Source of the DNA: Nonomuraea typhae
GTDB taxonomy: Bacteria > Actinomycetota > Actinomycetes > Streptosporangiales > Streptosporangiaceae
Assembly (NCBI RefSeq): GCF_009760925.1
Contig: NZ_VRLV01000004.1
Coordinates: forward strand, 560,308 to 624,307
DNA length: 64,000 nt
Direction: 5' to 3'
The translations under genes and the position numbers were made by a program. Numbering within the stretch: position 1 is the first letter of the stretch; each line of letters opens with the position of its first letter. Below are positions 24,923 through 34,199 of this stretch, piece after piece. A model generated the notes under the pieces. The model was given only the letters and a program-made list of their open reading frames with translations. It did no database searches and had not been told where the DNA came from.

Positions 24923-26526
24923 TGACGAGGCGGTCGCGGACCGGCGTGCACCGGATCCTGGAGTATCTGGGCAGTTCGGTGCTGGACGTGGCCGCCGCCG
25001 AAGGCGACCTGGACGCCGAGGTCACCGGCGTCCACATTCACGACCCGGCGGACGAGCCGCTGGTGCCGCCCGGCGCGCTGGTGCTCGGCGTCGGCGTCGT
25101 GGGCGCACGGCAGCTCCGTGACCTGCTGGGGGCCGCCGAGCCGGGTGCGGCGCTGGTCGTCAAACACCCGGTCGAGGTGGACGACGAGGTCCGCGCCGTC
25201 GCGCGGCGGACGCGGACCCCGGTGCTCGGGCTGAACCGGAGCGCCTCGTGGTCCCACGTGGCCGCGCTCATCCGGTCGATGCTCGACGAGGACGGGCCGG
25301 AAGCGCCCGACGACCCGCCGGACGACCTGTTCACCCTGGCCAACGCGGTCTGCGCGCTGCTGGACGCGCCGATCACGATCGAGGACCGCGCCTGCCGCGT
25401 GCTGGCCTACTCGGAGCGGCAGGACGAGGCCGACGCCCCGCGGGTGGAGACCATCCTCGGCCGGCAGGTGCCGGAACACCTGCGGCAGCTCATGGACCGG
25501 CTCGGCACCTACCGGGAGCTCTACAAGAGCCGGGAGCCGGTGTACATCCAGCACGGGGACATCCACCGCACGGCCGTCGCGGTGCGCTCCGGCGACGAGA
25601 TCCTCGGCTCCATCTGGGCCGTGACCCGCGAGGAACTGAGCCCGGCCCGCAAGCGGGCGCTGGCCGACGCCGCGACGATCGTGGCCATGCGCCTGCTGCG
25701 CATCCGGGCCGGCGCCGACACCCGGCGGCGTCTGCGGACCGAACTGCTGTCCACCGTGCTGGCCGGCGGGGCGCAGGCCGTAGAGGCGGCGGGCAGGCTG
25801 GGCGTCTCCGGCGGGTGCCTGTGCGTGCTGGCCGCCCAGCTCGTCCCGGAGGCCGAGCACGAGGATCCGGTCAGGGCCGAGAGCGAGCGCCAGCGCTTCG
25901 GCGACGCGCTGGCGCTGCACCTGGGGACGATTCACCCGCGCTCGGCCGCCGCGCTGATCGGCTCGGTGGCCTACGCGATCCTGCCGGCGCCCGCGGCCGG
26001 CGACGCCGGGCAGCGGGCGGTCCGCGTGGCCGAGGACTTCCTCCACCGGGTCGGCCACCGCTACGCCGCCAACATCGGCGTGGGCCTGTCGGCCGCGGGC
26101 CTGATCGAGGTCGCCAGGTCGCGCGCGGACGCCGATCGCGCGCTGCGGGTCCTGCGCTCCCGGCGGGCCAGCGGCGCCGTGGCCGCCTACCCGGCGGTCC
26201 AGTTCGAGTCGCTGCTGCTGCAACTGGGTGACCTGGCCGCGGCCGAGGGACAACGACCCCGCGGGCCGTACCAGCTGCTGCTGGAGCACGACGCCGGGCA
26301 CGGCAGCGACCTGGCGGGCACGCTGCGCGCCTACCTGGAGGCGTTCGGGGACGTCGTCTCCGCGGCGGCGGCCATGGAGGTGCACGCCAACACCTTCAGG
26401 TATCGCCTCAAGCGAGCGGTCGAGGTCAGCGGCATCGAGCTGAACGACCACCGCGCACGGCTGCACGTCATGCTCCAGATGGAGATCTTCACGCCGCCGC
26501 CCCGCGACCGGGACGTCAGCTGGTGA
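24922..26526 (+). CDS. PucR-family transcriptional regulator
   Basis: A 534-aa protein. The N-terminal purine-catabolism PucR-like domain (VTGVHIHDPADEPLVPPGALVLG) is followed by a GAF-like/GGDEF-related middle section. The C-terminal PucR HTH contains HANTFRYRLKRAVEVSGIEL, the family signature. The start was placed at ATG 24922 because it overlaps the hydrolase stop (TGATG). The gene converges on the racemase gene with an 11-bp overlap of the 3' ends. PucR regulators usually control nearby nitrogen-compound catabolism, so the CocE and racemase/acyltransferase operons are the likely targets. Confidence 0.9.
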   Translation: MTRRSRTGVHRILEYLGSSVLDVAAAEGDLDAEVTGVHIHDPADEPLVPPGALVLGVGVVGARQLRDLLGAAEPGAALVVKHPVEVDDEVRAVARRTRTPVLGLNRSASWSHVAALIRSMLDEDGPEAPDDPPDDLFTLANAVCALLDAPITIEDRACRVLAYSERQDEADAPRVETILGRQVPEHLRQLMDRLGTYRELYKSREPVYIQHGDIHRTAVAVRSGDEILGSIWAVTREELSPARKRALADAATIVAMRLLRIRAGADTRRRLRTELLSTVLAGGAQAVEAAGRLGVSGGCLCVLAAQLVPEAEHEDPVRAESERQRFGDALALHLGTIHPRSAAALIGSVAYAILPAPAAGDAGQRAVRVAEDFLHRVGHRYAANIGVGLSAAGLIEVARSRADADRALRVLRSRRASGAVAAYPAVQFESLLLQLGDLAAAEGQRPRGPYQLLLEHDAGHGSDLAGTLRAYLEAFGDVVSAAAAMEVHANTFRYRLKRAVEVSGIELNDHRARLHVMLQMEIFTPPPRDRDVSW

Positions 26527-27615
26527 TCCACTCCGTGGAGACCGTGACCTCGGACAACACCTCCGGCAGCGGGTCCACGCCGATGCCGGGACCGGCGGGC
26601 ACGGCCAGGTGGCCCTCGGACAGTTCGAAGGGCGGGGTCAGGTCGGTGGCGAAGTAGCGGCTCGAGCCCGAGGTGTCACCCGGCAGGGTGAATCCGGGCA
26701 GCGCCGCCAGCGCGATGTTCGCCGCGCGCCCGATGCCGGTCTCCATCATCCCGCCGCACCAGACCGGGACGCCGTGCGCCCGGCAGAGGTCGTGGATCCG
26801 GCGGGCCTCCAGGTAGCCGCCGACCCTTCCGGGCTTGATGTTGATGATCGAGCAGGCGCCCAGCGTGATCGCGGCGGCGGCCTGCGCGGCCGAGTCGATC
26901 GACTCGTCCAGGCAGATGGGCGTGCGCAGCCGCCTGGCGAGCTGGGCGTGCTGGACCAGGTCGTCGTCGGCCAGCGGCTGCTCGATGAGCAGCAGGTCGA
27001 AGTCGTCGAGCCGGGCCAGGCGCGGGGCGTCGGTGAGCGAGTAGGAGGCGTTGGCGTCCACCTGCAGCAGCAGGTCGTCACCGAACATCTCGCGCACCGC
27101 GCGGACCGGCTCCAAGTCCCAGCCGGGCTCGATCTTCAGCTTGATCCTGACGTACCCTCGGCGACGTACCCCTCGACGGCGTTCAGCAGCTCGGGGATGG
27201 TCTCCATGATCCCGACCGACACCCCCGCCGGCACCCGGTTCTTCTCCGCGCCCAGGTACCCGGCCAGCGATTCCCCCGAGGAGCGCAACCAGGCGTCCAG
27301 GACGGCGGCCTCCAGGCCCGCCTTGGCCATGCGATGCCCTTTGAACGGCGCGAACGCGGCGCCGGCCAGGTGCGGCCGCTCGGCGCAGGCCAGCGCCGGG
27401 ATCAGGAAGCGGCGCAGCATGTCCGCGGCGCCCTCCACGTACTCGGCGTTGTAGCGCGGCTCGCTCAGCGTCACGCACTCGCCCCACCCCTCGGCGTCGG
27501 CGGTGACCACGCGGATCAGCAGGACGTCCCGCGACGACGTCACCCCGAAGGACGTCCTGAACGGCGCTTTCAGCGGCATGGCCAGCCGGCGCAGCTCAAC
27601 CCCGTTGATCTTCAT
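26516..27615 (-). pseudogene. o-Succinylbenzoate synthase/N-acylamino-acid racemase family gene with 1-nt frameshift
   Basis: Two frames together give a complete enolase-superfamily enzyme. The first (ATG 27615 to about 27160) carries the capping domain ending GYVAEG. The second resumes with VRIKLKIEPG (KxK catalytic lysine), QVDANASY, IEQPL, CLDESI, IINIKPGRVGG and CGGMMETGIGR. They join if one C is added to the CCC run at 27155-27157 (plus strand). An almost identical GAGGGGTACGTC with four Gs sits 15 nt upstream in the gene. The gene is either freshly inactivated or the base is a sequencing error. The family converts N-acyl amino acids or makes o-succinylbenzoate; the adjacent acyltransferase favours the racemase role. 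Confidence 0.85.
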
Positions 27616-28388
27616 GGCATCCCCTTCTCGATCACGTATCCGGAGCGCCGGTGAAACCCGGTCACCCGTGCCCCCTCACCGAGCAGCCCGCCCAGCACCT
27701 CGCGCAGCGCCAGCCGCCACGACCGGGCCGCGGCGGGGTCGCTCCTGCGCAGCCCCTCGATGTCCGCGGGCACCGCGACCAGCACCGTGGCCGCCGCCGT
27801 ACTCCCGGGGACCGGCCGCCCGTCCACGTCGCGCAGCGCCGCGACCGCGTCCGGCGGGATCGCGCTCCGGTACGGCTGCCGCCCCGCCGCGGCCACCACG
27901 CACGGCTCGGCCAGCCGCCACCGCATGAGCACCCGGTCGGAGTCGTCACCGCCGCCGTTGATCGCATCGGTCATGGACCCGTAGAACGCCGGAAGGTAGG
28001 TCTCGGGCCGGGCGCCGAGCTTGACCAGGTTGAAGTGGGCGTTGCGGCGGACCAGCGGATCGAACGTCCAGGTGATCTCGCCGAGCCCCCTCTCCAGGGC
28101 CCACTCCCGCTGATGCAGCTTCAGCGCGAAGCCGATCCCGCGCCCCTGGTCGGCGCCGGTGATGTGGGAGTGCAGCACCCGCCCGGCGGGCGCGGCCAGG
28201 AACCCGACGGACGCGCCGGTCATCCGGCCGCCGTCGTAGGCCCCGGCCACGTAGTTCCCGGCGTGCGACAGGGCGCGCAGCCACTCCACGCCGACGGCGT
28301 CGACGCCGGGCGGCGGTTTCCAGATGCGGTTGAACAACCCCACGACGTCCTGGAGGTCCGTCAGCTCGTGGAGGTCGCGCACGATCAT
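27612..28388 (-). CDS. GNAT-family N-acyltransferase linked to N-acylamino-acid racemase
   Basis: A 258-aa protein. The N-terminal half has a GNAT core: VAGAYDGGRMTGASVGFL, then HSHITGADQGRGIGFALK (the acyl-CoA Q/RxxGxG/A loop reads DQGRGIG). The C-terminal half is a distinct extension. It overlaps the racemase start (ATGA at 27612-27615) and the oxidoreductase stop. In the N-succinylamino-acid racemase pathway described in Geobacillus, a GNAT succinyltransferase acts next to the racemase to convert D- to L-amino acids. The same pairing here suggests that role. No deacylase gene was seen nearby. Confidence 0.8.
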   Translation of the reverse strand: MIVRDLHELTDLQDVVGLFNRIWKPPPGVDAVGVEWLRALSHAGNYVAGAYDGGRMTGASVGFLAAPAGRVLHSHITGADQGRGIGFALKLHQREWALERGLGEITWTFDPLVRRNAHFNLVKLGARPETYLPAFYGSMTDAINGGGDDSDRVLMRWRLAEPCVVAAAGRQPYRSAIPPDAVAALRDVDGRPVPGSTAAATVLVAVPADIEGLRRSDPAAARSWRLALREVLGGLLGEGARVTGFHRRSGYVIEKGMP

Positions 28389-31300
28389 CGCGGCACCCCC
28401 GCGGCCAGCTCGGCGAGCGCCTGCGCGGCCCGCTCACGGAACTCCGCGACGCGGGCGAGCTTGATGTCCTCGTAGCCGCGGATGAGATCGGGAAGCGCCG
28501 CGATGGCCGCCACCTGATCGGCCGTCTCCTGGTTGAGCCGCTCCAGCGCTCGTGCCATGAGCTGCCGGTACTCGGGGATGAGCGCCCTTTCCACCCGGCG
28601 CACCCGCGGGCCGCCGAACGGGTCGAAGCGGGTGCCGCGCAGCTTCCTGGCCGCCCTGAGCAGCCTGAAGATCGGTCCCGCGGTACGGCGCAGCCGTATC
28701 TTGCGCTTCATGCCGAGAGCGCGCAGCACGGGCGGGTGCAGGAGGACCGTTTCCTTCGCATCCGGCCCGAACTCCGCGACGCGGCGGGCCTTCTCCGCCG
28801 GATCCAGGTGGAGGCGGGCCACCTCGTACTCGTCCTTGTAGGTCATGAGTTTGTGCAGGTTCCTGGCGTAGGCCGCCGTGAGCGCCCGGCCGGTCTCCTC
28901 GTCCACCCGCTCGGCCACCAGGGTCTCGACCTCGCGTACGGCGTCGGCGAAGCGGCGGGCGTAGGCCGGGCTGTGGTAGTCGGCCAGGTCGGCCAGCCAC
29001 AGCTCCATGCCCGGCGCGTCCTGGGGCGGGACCGCCTCGGGTGGTTCCAGCACGGCGGCGCGGCCCCAGCGGAAGGCGGCCAGGTTCTTCTCCACCGCGG
29101 CGCCGTTGAGCCGGATGGCCCGCTCGATCGCCTCGGCGCTCAGCGGCAGGCAGCCGTGCTGGAAGGCCGCGCCCACCAGCAGCAGGTTGGCCGGAAGGTG
29201 ATCGGCGAACAGCCTCTCGGCCAGCCCCTGCGCGTCCAGGTACAGGTTGTGGTCCGCGTCGGTCACGGACTCGATGCGCTCCAGCGCGTCCGCCGGCGAA
29301 CTCGGCAGCGCGGCGCGGTGGGTGATCATGCCGAGGGTGGGCACCAGGGTCGTGTTGACGACCGCGATCGTGTGACCGGGGCGGGCGGCGGCCAGGTTGG
29401 CGTCCGCGGCGGCGCCGATCAGGTCGAGGGCCAGCAGGACGTCGGCGGTGCGCTGCCCGGCCTTGACCGCGCCGTCGATCGGCCGCGCGGAGATCCGCAG
29501 GTCGCTGACGACGGGCCCGCCCTTCTGGGCCAGCCCGGTCTGGTCCACGCCCGCCGCGTGCCGCCCGTCGAGGCGGGCGGCCATCTGGAGGACCTGCGAC
29601 ACCGTGACCACGCCGGTGCCGCCGATGCCCGGCATCCGGATCAGCACCTCCTCGAAGCGGCGCTCCGGCTCGGGCAGGCCGCCCGGCGGGGGCGGCGGCG
29701 CCTTCTTCCGCCTGGTTCCGGGCGTCACCAGCAGGAACGAGGGGCAGTCGCCCTTGAGGCAGCTGAGATCGGTGTTGCAGGACGCCTGGTGGATGCGGGT
29801 CTTGCCGCCGAACGGGGTCTCGACCGGGTGCACGGACAGGCACGTCGACTGCTCCGCGCAGTCGCCGCAGCCCTCGCACACCCGCTCGTTGATGACCACT
29901 TTCTCCTTCGGGGCGGGCAGAAGGCCGCGCTTGCGGAGCCGGCGTTCCTCGGCGGCGCACCGGTCGTCGTGGATCAGCACCGTGACCCCGTCGAGCGCGG
30001 CCAGGCTCCGCTCGGCCGCGGCGAACTCGTCCCGGTGCCGGACCGAGGCGATCGGGTCCAGGCGCGCGCCCCTGTAGGAGGCCGGGTCGGCCGTGGTGAC
30101 GATGACCTTCCTGACGCCCTCGGCGGCCAGCCACCGGGTCAGCGTCGGGACGTCGAGGCGGCCCTCGGCCCGCTGCCCGCCGGTCATCGCGACCGCGTCG
30201 TTGTAGAGCAGCTTGTAGGTCATGGTCACGCCCGCGTCCACGGCCGCCCTGATCGCCAGGGAGCCGGAGTGGTGGAAGGTGCCGTCGCCCAGGTTCTGCA
30301 CGAAGTGCCGGTCCCGGGTGAAGGGCGCGATGCCGAACCACTGGGCGCCCTCGCCGCCCATCTGGGTCAGGCCAAGCTGGGTGCCGCGTCCCTTGCCGTC
30401 CAGGGCGATCATGGCGTGGCAGCCGATGCCCGCCCCGACCAGGGTGTCGTCGTCCGTGCGTGTGGAGGTGTTGTGGGGGCAGCCCGAGCAGAAGAACGGA
30501 GCCCTGGCGGCCACGACCGGCAGGGGCCGCCCGGCGAGCGGCTCCCGCCGCCGGGGCCCGCCGGTCAGCACGGTCAGCGCGCCGGCGACGTCGTCGGCGG
30601 TGAGCGTGCCCTTCGCGGTCAGCAGCTCACGGCCGATCACGTCGGGGGCGTCCGGGCACCGGTAGAGCGCCTCCTTGAGACGGGACTCCACGAAACTGAC
30701 CTTGTCCTCCACCACCAGGACCGTCTTCAGGCCCCGGGTCAGCTCCACCAGCTCGTCGTCGGCGAGGGGGTACGGCATGGCCAGCTTGATCAGCCGCAGC
30801 TTCTCGCCCGTCCCCAGGTCTGCGACCGCGCGGAGCACCGCGGCGTAGGCGCCGCCGGGGGCGATGACGCCCAGCGTGGCGCCCTCCGGGTCATGGGTGA
30901 CGCGGTTCAGGCCGTTGGCGCGGGCGTAGGCGCGGGCCAGGTCCAGCCGGCGGGTGCGCATGTCGTGCTCGGCCTCCAGCACGGCGGCGCCCAGGCCCGC
31001 CGCCCCCGCCCGGGAGGGGTCCGGCATCGGGATCCGGTCACCCGGGCTCGTCAGGTCCACGGTGGCCGAGCCGTCCGCCACGTCGGAGAGCATCTTCAGG
31101 CCGACCCACAGCCCGCTGGCCCGCGACAGCGCCACGGCGTGCAGCCCCAGCTCGACGACCTCGCCCACCGAGCCCGGCACCAGCAGGGGCATCGACAGGC
31201 TCTGGCACATCTGCTCGCACGAGCTCGGCACCGACGACGACTTGCAGGCCGGGTCGTCGCCGATCCACGCCACGACCCCGCCCAGCGGGGCCGTGCCCGT

Positions 31301-31690
31301 GACCATGCCGTGCCGTACGGCGTCGGCCGCCCGGTCCAGGCCCGGGTTCTTGCCGTACCAGAATCCGGTGACGGCCTCGTGCAGCCTGCCCGGGGCGCGG
31401 CCCAGGAGCTGTGTTCCGGCCACCGCGGTCGCGGCCAGTTCCTCGTTCAGGCCGGGGCCGAAGACCACGCCGGCGGGGCCGAGGAAGCGGGCGGCCCGCT
31501 CCATCTCCAGGTCGACGCCGCCCAGGGGCGATCCCCGGTAGCCGCTGACGAAGACCCGGGTGTCGAGGCCGCGTGCCTCGTCCAGGCGGCGTTGCTCCAG
31601 CGTCAGCCGCACCAGGGCCTGGACCCCGGTCATCAGCACGCGGCCGTCGGAGCGGGTGTACTTGTCGTCGAGCGCGTTGTCCGGTGGCAT
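28385..31690 (-). CDS. Indolepyruvate:ferredoxin oxidoreductase family protein (fused subunits)
   Basis: A 1101-aa protein combining alpha-like and beta-like parts of 2-oxoacid:ferredoxin oxidoreductases. In order it has the pyrimidine-binding domain (FVSGYRGSPLGG), the TPP domain (GIGCHAMIAL, QNLGDGTFHHSG, LLYNDAVAMTGGQ), an iron-sulfur segment (CEGCGDCAEQSTC, later CNTDLSCLKGDC), and the gamma-type domain (GIGGTGVVTVSQVL). The start at 31690 fits the family N-terminus; an open frame upstream belongs to the dehydrogenase gene. It decarboxylates aryl- or branched-chain 2-oxoacids to acyl-CoA, passing electrons to ferredoxin. It overlaps the GNAT gene. Confidence 0.9.
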   Translation of the reverse strand: MPPDNALDDKYTRSDGRVLMTGVQALVRLTLEQRRLDEARGLDTRVFVSGYRGSPLGGVDLEMERAARFLGPAGVVFGPGLNEELAATAVAGTQLLGRAPGRLHEAVTGFWYGKNPGLDRAADAVRHGMVTGTAPLGGVVAWIGDDPACKSSSVPSSCEQMCQSLSMPLLVPGSVGEVVELGLHAVALSRASGLWVGLKMLSDVADGSATVDLTSPGDRIPMPDPSRAGAAGLGAAVLEAEHDMRTRRLDLARAYARANGLNRVTHDPEGATLGVIAPGGAYAAVLRAVADLGTGEKLRLIKLAMPYPLADDELVELTRGLKTVLVVEDKVSFVESRLKEALYRCPDAPDVIGRELLTAKGTLTADDVAGALTVLTGGPRRREPLAGRPLPVVAARAPFFCSGCPHNTSTRTDDDTLVGAGIGCHAMIALDGKGRGTQLGLTQMGGEGAQWFGIAPFTRDRHFVQNLGDGTFHHSGSLAIRAAVDAGVTMTYKLLYNDAVAMTGGQRAEGRLDVPTLTRWLAAEGVRKVIVTTADPASYRGARLDPIASVRHRDEFAAAERSLAALDGVTVLIHDDRCAAEERRLRKRGLLPAPKEKVVINERVCEGCGDCAEQSTCLSVHPVETPFGGKTRIHQASCNTDLSCLKGDCPSFLLVTPGTRRKKAPPPPPGGLPEPERRFEEVLIRMPGIGGTGVVTVSQVLQMAARLDGRHAAGVDQTGLAQKGGPVVSDLRISARPIDGAVKAGQRTADVLLALDLIGAAADANLAAARPGHTIAVVNTTLVPTLGMITHRAALPSSPADALERIESVTDADHNLYLDAQGLAERLFADHLPANLLLVGAAFQHGCLPLSAEAIERAIRLNGAAVEKNLAAFRWGRAAVLEPPEAVPPQDAPGMELWLADLADYHSPAYARRFADAVREVETLVAERVDEETGRALTAAYARNLHKLMTYKDEYEVARLHLDPAEKARRVAEFGPDAKETVLLHPPVLRALGMKRKIRLRRTAGPIFRLLRAARKLRGTRFDPFGGPRVRRVERALIPEYRQLMARALERLNQETADQVAAIAALPDLIRGYEDIKLARVAEFRERAAQALAELAAGVPR

Positions 31691-31695
31691 GACGG

Positions 31696-32721
31696 CTAGC
31701 GGTCCCTCAGCCGTTCGCGCACGAGTTCCTGGGCCGTGAAGTACGGGCTGACGCCGTCCCGCCCGGCCCGGTCGAGAACCCGGCCGAGCCGGTCGCCGAT
31801 CCCGGCCACGAGTGCGTCGGCCTGCTCGGGGGTCTGCCGCCGCAGCTCGACGGCATGGGCGTAGATGGCGCCCCCGGCGCTGACGATGTCGTCCGGCGCC
31901 CAGAGGACACCCCTGTCGTGCAGCATCTGCGCGACCTCGGGCGTGGCGATCTGGTTGTTGGCCGGACCGGCGATGGCGGCGCACCTGAGCCGCGGCACCA
32001 GTTCCTCGGTGAGCAGCCCGCCCAGCGCCGCCGGGACCAGGATGTCCAGCTCCGCCCCGAGAAGCTCGTCGGGGCCGGTCCAGCTCGCGCCCACGTCCTC
32101 CGCGAGCGCCCGCTTGCCCGGATCGACGTCGGCCGCGAGGATCCACGCCCCTTCCTCGGCCAGGTGCCGCGCCAGATGCGAGCCCACGTGCCCGAGCCCC
32201 AGCAACCCGACCCTGCGCCCCTTGAGCCCGCCGTCGCCCAGCCGCGCGCAGACGGCGTGGAGCGCGGACATCACCCCCGCGGCCGTGGCGGGGGAGGAGT
32301 CGCCGCACCCGCCCATCTCCACGGGCGTGCAGACGACGTGCGGGGTCCGTTCCTTGATCACCGCCATGTCCGCGGGCCCCGTCCCCACGTCCGGCCCGGT
32401 CACGTAGCGCCCTTGGAGGGAGTCGATGACATCGCCCACGTCGTGCAGCAGGTCCCGACGGCTGTCCGGCGTGAAGACGTGCCCGATCGGCAGCGCGACG
32501 ACCGTCTTCCCGCCCCCGGTGTCCAGCCCGGCGATCGCGCACTTGTACGTCATGGCCTGCGACAGCCGGAGGGCGTCGCTCAGCCCGTCACGCCAGTCCG
32601 CGTAGTGGTTCACCCGGCAGCCGCCGCCGGAACGGCCCGGAGCGGTGGAATGAATCGCGATGATAATCGGCAGGCCGGTGCGCTGACCGGCCCGGATGAC
32701 GATTTCCTCGTGCGAGAACAT
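31696..32721 (-). CDS. Glu/Leu/Phe/Val dehydrogenase family amino-acid dehydrogenase
   Basis: A 341-aa NAD-dependent enzyme of the leucine/valine/phenylalanine dehydrogenase type. The catalytic Lys is in MTYKCAIAGLDTGGGK. The Rossmann motif is GLGHVGSHLARHL, and GPANNQIATPEV is the family's C-terminal signature. It deaminates a branched-chain or aromatic amino acid to the 2-oxoacid, the substrate of the downstream oxidoreductase, which starts 5 bp later. It is first in the operon, behind an inverted repeat. The AGGGG six bases before ATG 32721 serves as ribosome-binding site. Exact amino-acid preference is not deducible. Confidence 0.9.
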   Translation of the reverse strand: MFSHEEIVIRAGQRTGLPIIIAIHSTAPGRSGGGCRVNHYADWRDGLSDALRLSQAMTYKCAIAGLDTGGGKTVVALPIGHVFTPDSRRDLLHDVGDVIDSLQGRYVTGPDVGTGPADMAVIKERTPHVVCTPVEMGGCGDSSPATAAGVMSALHAVCARLGDGGLKGRRVGLLGLGHVGSHLARHLAEEGAWILAADVDPGKRALAEDVGASWTGPDELLGAELDILVPAALGGLLTEELVPRLRCAAIAGPANNQIATPEVAQMLHDRGVLWAPDDIVSAGGAIYAHAVELRRQTPEQADALVAGIGDRLGRVLDRAGRDGVSPYFTAQELVRERLRDR

Positions 32722-32773
32722 GAATTCCCCTGTCCCGGGTCAATGCGCTGGCATGTGCAGATTAGGGGAATTC
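32722..32773 (-). promoter_or_regulatory. Perfect 10-bp inverted repeat framing the amino-acid dehydrogenase leader
   Basis: GAATTCCCCT (32722-32731) and AGGGGAATTC (32764-32773) are perfect inverted copies 42 bp apart, about four helical turns. The proximal arm touches the start codon and contains the ribosome-binding site. Binding of a dimeric regulator to both arms would block the leader; base pairing of the arms in RNA could also hide the ribosome site. The rest of the 118-bp gap (to 32839) shows nothing further. Confidence 0.55.
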
Positions 32774-32839
32774 TTGGGGGCGTTTCTCTGGACGCCGATA
32801 CGAAAAAGGCGGCCCGATTGGTACCGGTGTCCGGAACGG

Positions 32840-33700
32840 TCAGGCCAGGCCGATCCCGGCCGCGATCGGCAGCGTCACGGCTCCCGGCAGCGCCTGCCAG
32901 AGGAGCGCGGTGGCGTCGTGGGCGCTGTCCTCGGGCAGAGCATGCAGGGCGGCCGACCGGCGGACGGCGAGCAGGCGGCCGGGTCCGATCGGCTCGTCCC
33001 ACCCGGCCGCGACGGCGCCCTGCTCGATCCGGGCGACGAGCGGGGTGATGGCGTCGCCGTCCATCGTCAGGCCGAGGTCCAGGAAGACGTGGACGGCGGC
33101 CGTGTCCAGGTGCAGCAGTTTGGCGCGGCATTCGCTCCAGGTGGCGCTCCCCGCCCGTCCGCTGGCGCGTTCCCGGGTGTGCCAGGCGGTGACGCGGTCC
33201 GGGCGGCGCTCGGCCCGCTCGTGCAGGACGGCTCCGGCGCCGTCGACGTCGCCCAGGTCCAGGGCGAGCACGTGCGCGGTGGTGTGGGCGAGAAGCGCGT
33301 CGAGGCAGGCGGCGGCCTGGCCGGGGCGGCCGTCGACGAGCAGCCCGGCCGTGACCGTCAGCTCCGCGGTCTCCGCCCTTTGCCGCTCGCGCACGAGGCC
33401 CGCGTCGTCGAGCCGGTTCGCGGCCAGGGCCGCGTCCCAGACCCGCTGGGCGTGCACCATGTCCTCCCGGACCTCGCCGCGCTGCTCGGGGTCGCCGGAG
33501 AAACCGAATCCGGCGGCGGGGTTCGCCTCGGCTCCGCGAGCGCCCGCCCCCCGGTTCTCACCCGGAGCGGCGGGCGCGCGGCCGGCGTCGCGGCCGGTTC
33601 CGGAGACGCCCGCGAGGTCGTCCAGGGAAGCGGGGGGATCGTCGGTCCGCGCGGAGACGGGGATCGAGGAGACCGTCGGCCAGACGGGAAACGACGTCAT
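32840..33700 (-). CDS. Hypothetical protein, helical
   Basis: A 286-aa protein, start taken at ATG 33700 because AAAGG lies eight bases upstream (a GTG at 33715 is also in frame). Residues ~15-80 are low-complexity Gly/Ala/Arg/Pro, followed by helical segments (DMVHAQRVWDAALAANRLDDAGLVRERQ, then TAGLLVDGRPGQAAACLDALL). There is no signal peptide and no recognisable motif. It diverges from the lipoprotein gene at 33819. I cannot assign a function; coding status is likely from codon usage and a sensible start. Confidence 0.55.
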   Translation of the reverse strand: MTSFPVWPTVSSIPVSARTDDPPASLDDLAGVSGTGRDAGRAPAAPGENRGAGARGAEANPAAGFGFSGDPEQRGEVREDMVHAQRVWDAALAANRLDDAGLVRERQRAETAELTVTAGLLVDGRPGQAAACLDALLAHTTAHVLALDLGDVDGAGAVLHERAERRPDRVTAWHTRERASGRAGSATWSECRAKLLHLDTAAVHVFLDLGLTMDGDAITPLVARIEQGAVAAGWDEPIGPGRLLAVRRSAALHALPEDSAHDATALLWQALPGAVTLPIAAGIGLA

Positions 33701-33818
33701 GGTGGACCTTTCCACTGAGGCGGCACGTCACGTCCCCGCGGCTACCCGGCCGGAGCCGCCCAAACCCCGCCAGGCGGCCGCGCATGTTTCGGCTGGTGGA
33801 GGCGGGAAGAGGGAGAAG

Positions 33819-34196
33819 ATGAACCGCGTAGCCGTCATGCTCCTGGTGGCCATGGCCGCCGCGGGGTGCGCGCGGCCGGACGCCGGCGCGGCCCGCGCCG
33901 CCGCCGAGTTCTCCGCCGCGCTCGCGGGCGCCCGCTGGGGGCAGGCGTGCGCGCTGCTGACCGAGCGGGCTCGCGAGGGCCTGGAAACCGGCGGCAAGGC
34001 GTGCGAGGAGACGATCCGGGAGCTGAGGCTGCCGGGCGGGCCGCCGCACGAAACGCTGACGTACGGCGACGAGGCCCGGGTACGGCTGGCCGGCGACACC
34101 GTCTTCCTGCACCGATTCGGTGACCGGTGGCGGGTGCACGGCGCCGGTTGCCGGCCGCGGCCGGGCCTGCCGTACCAGTGCGAGATCGGGGGATGA
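33819..34196 (+). CDS. Small lipoprotein
   Basis: A 125-aa protein with a lipoprotein signal whose lipobox is AMAAAGC, ending at residue ~17. The mature part (WGQACALLTERAREGLE, then LAGDTVFLHRFGDRWRVHGAGC) resembles a small family of actinomycete lipoproteins with a conserved GDTVFLHxF strand and four Cys. AGAGGGAGAAG precedes the ATG. It starts a three-gene cluster with a 27-aa membrane peptide and a DUF6766 membrane protein, three bases apart and then overlapping, so these likely work together at the membrane. Confidence 0.75.
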   Translation: MNRVAVMLLVAMAAAGCARPDAGAARAAAEFSAALAGARWGQACALLTERAREGLETGGKACEETIRELRLPGGPPHETLTYGDEARVRLAGDTVFLHRFGDRWRVHGAGCRPRPGLPYQCEIGG

Positions 34197-34199
34197 GCG

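Noticed and set aside
31691..32542. Upstream extension of the oxidoreductase frame to a 1385-aa protein
   Set aside because: The extra residues are an off-frame reading of the dehydrogenase gene; the family N-terminus begins at 31690.
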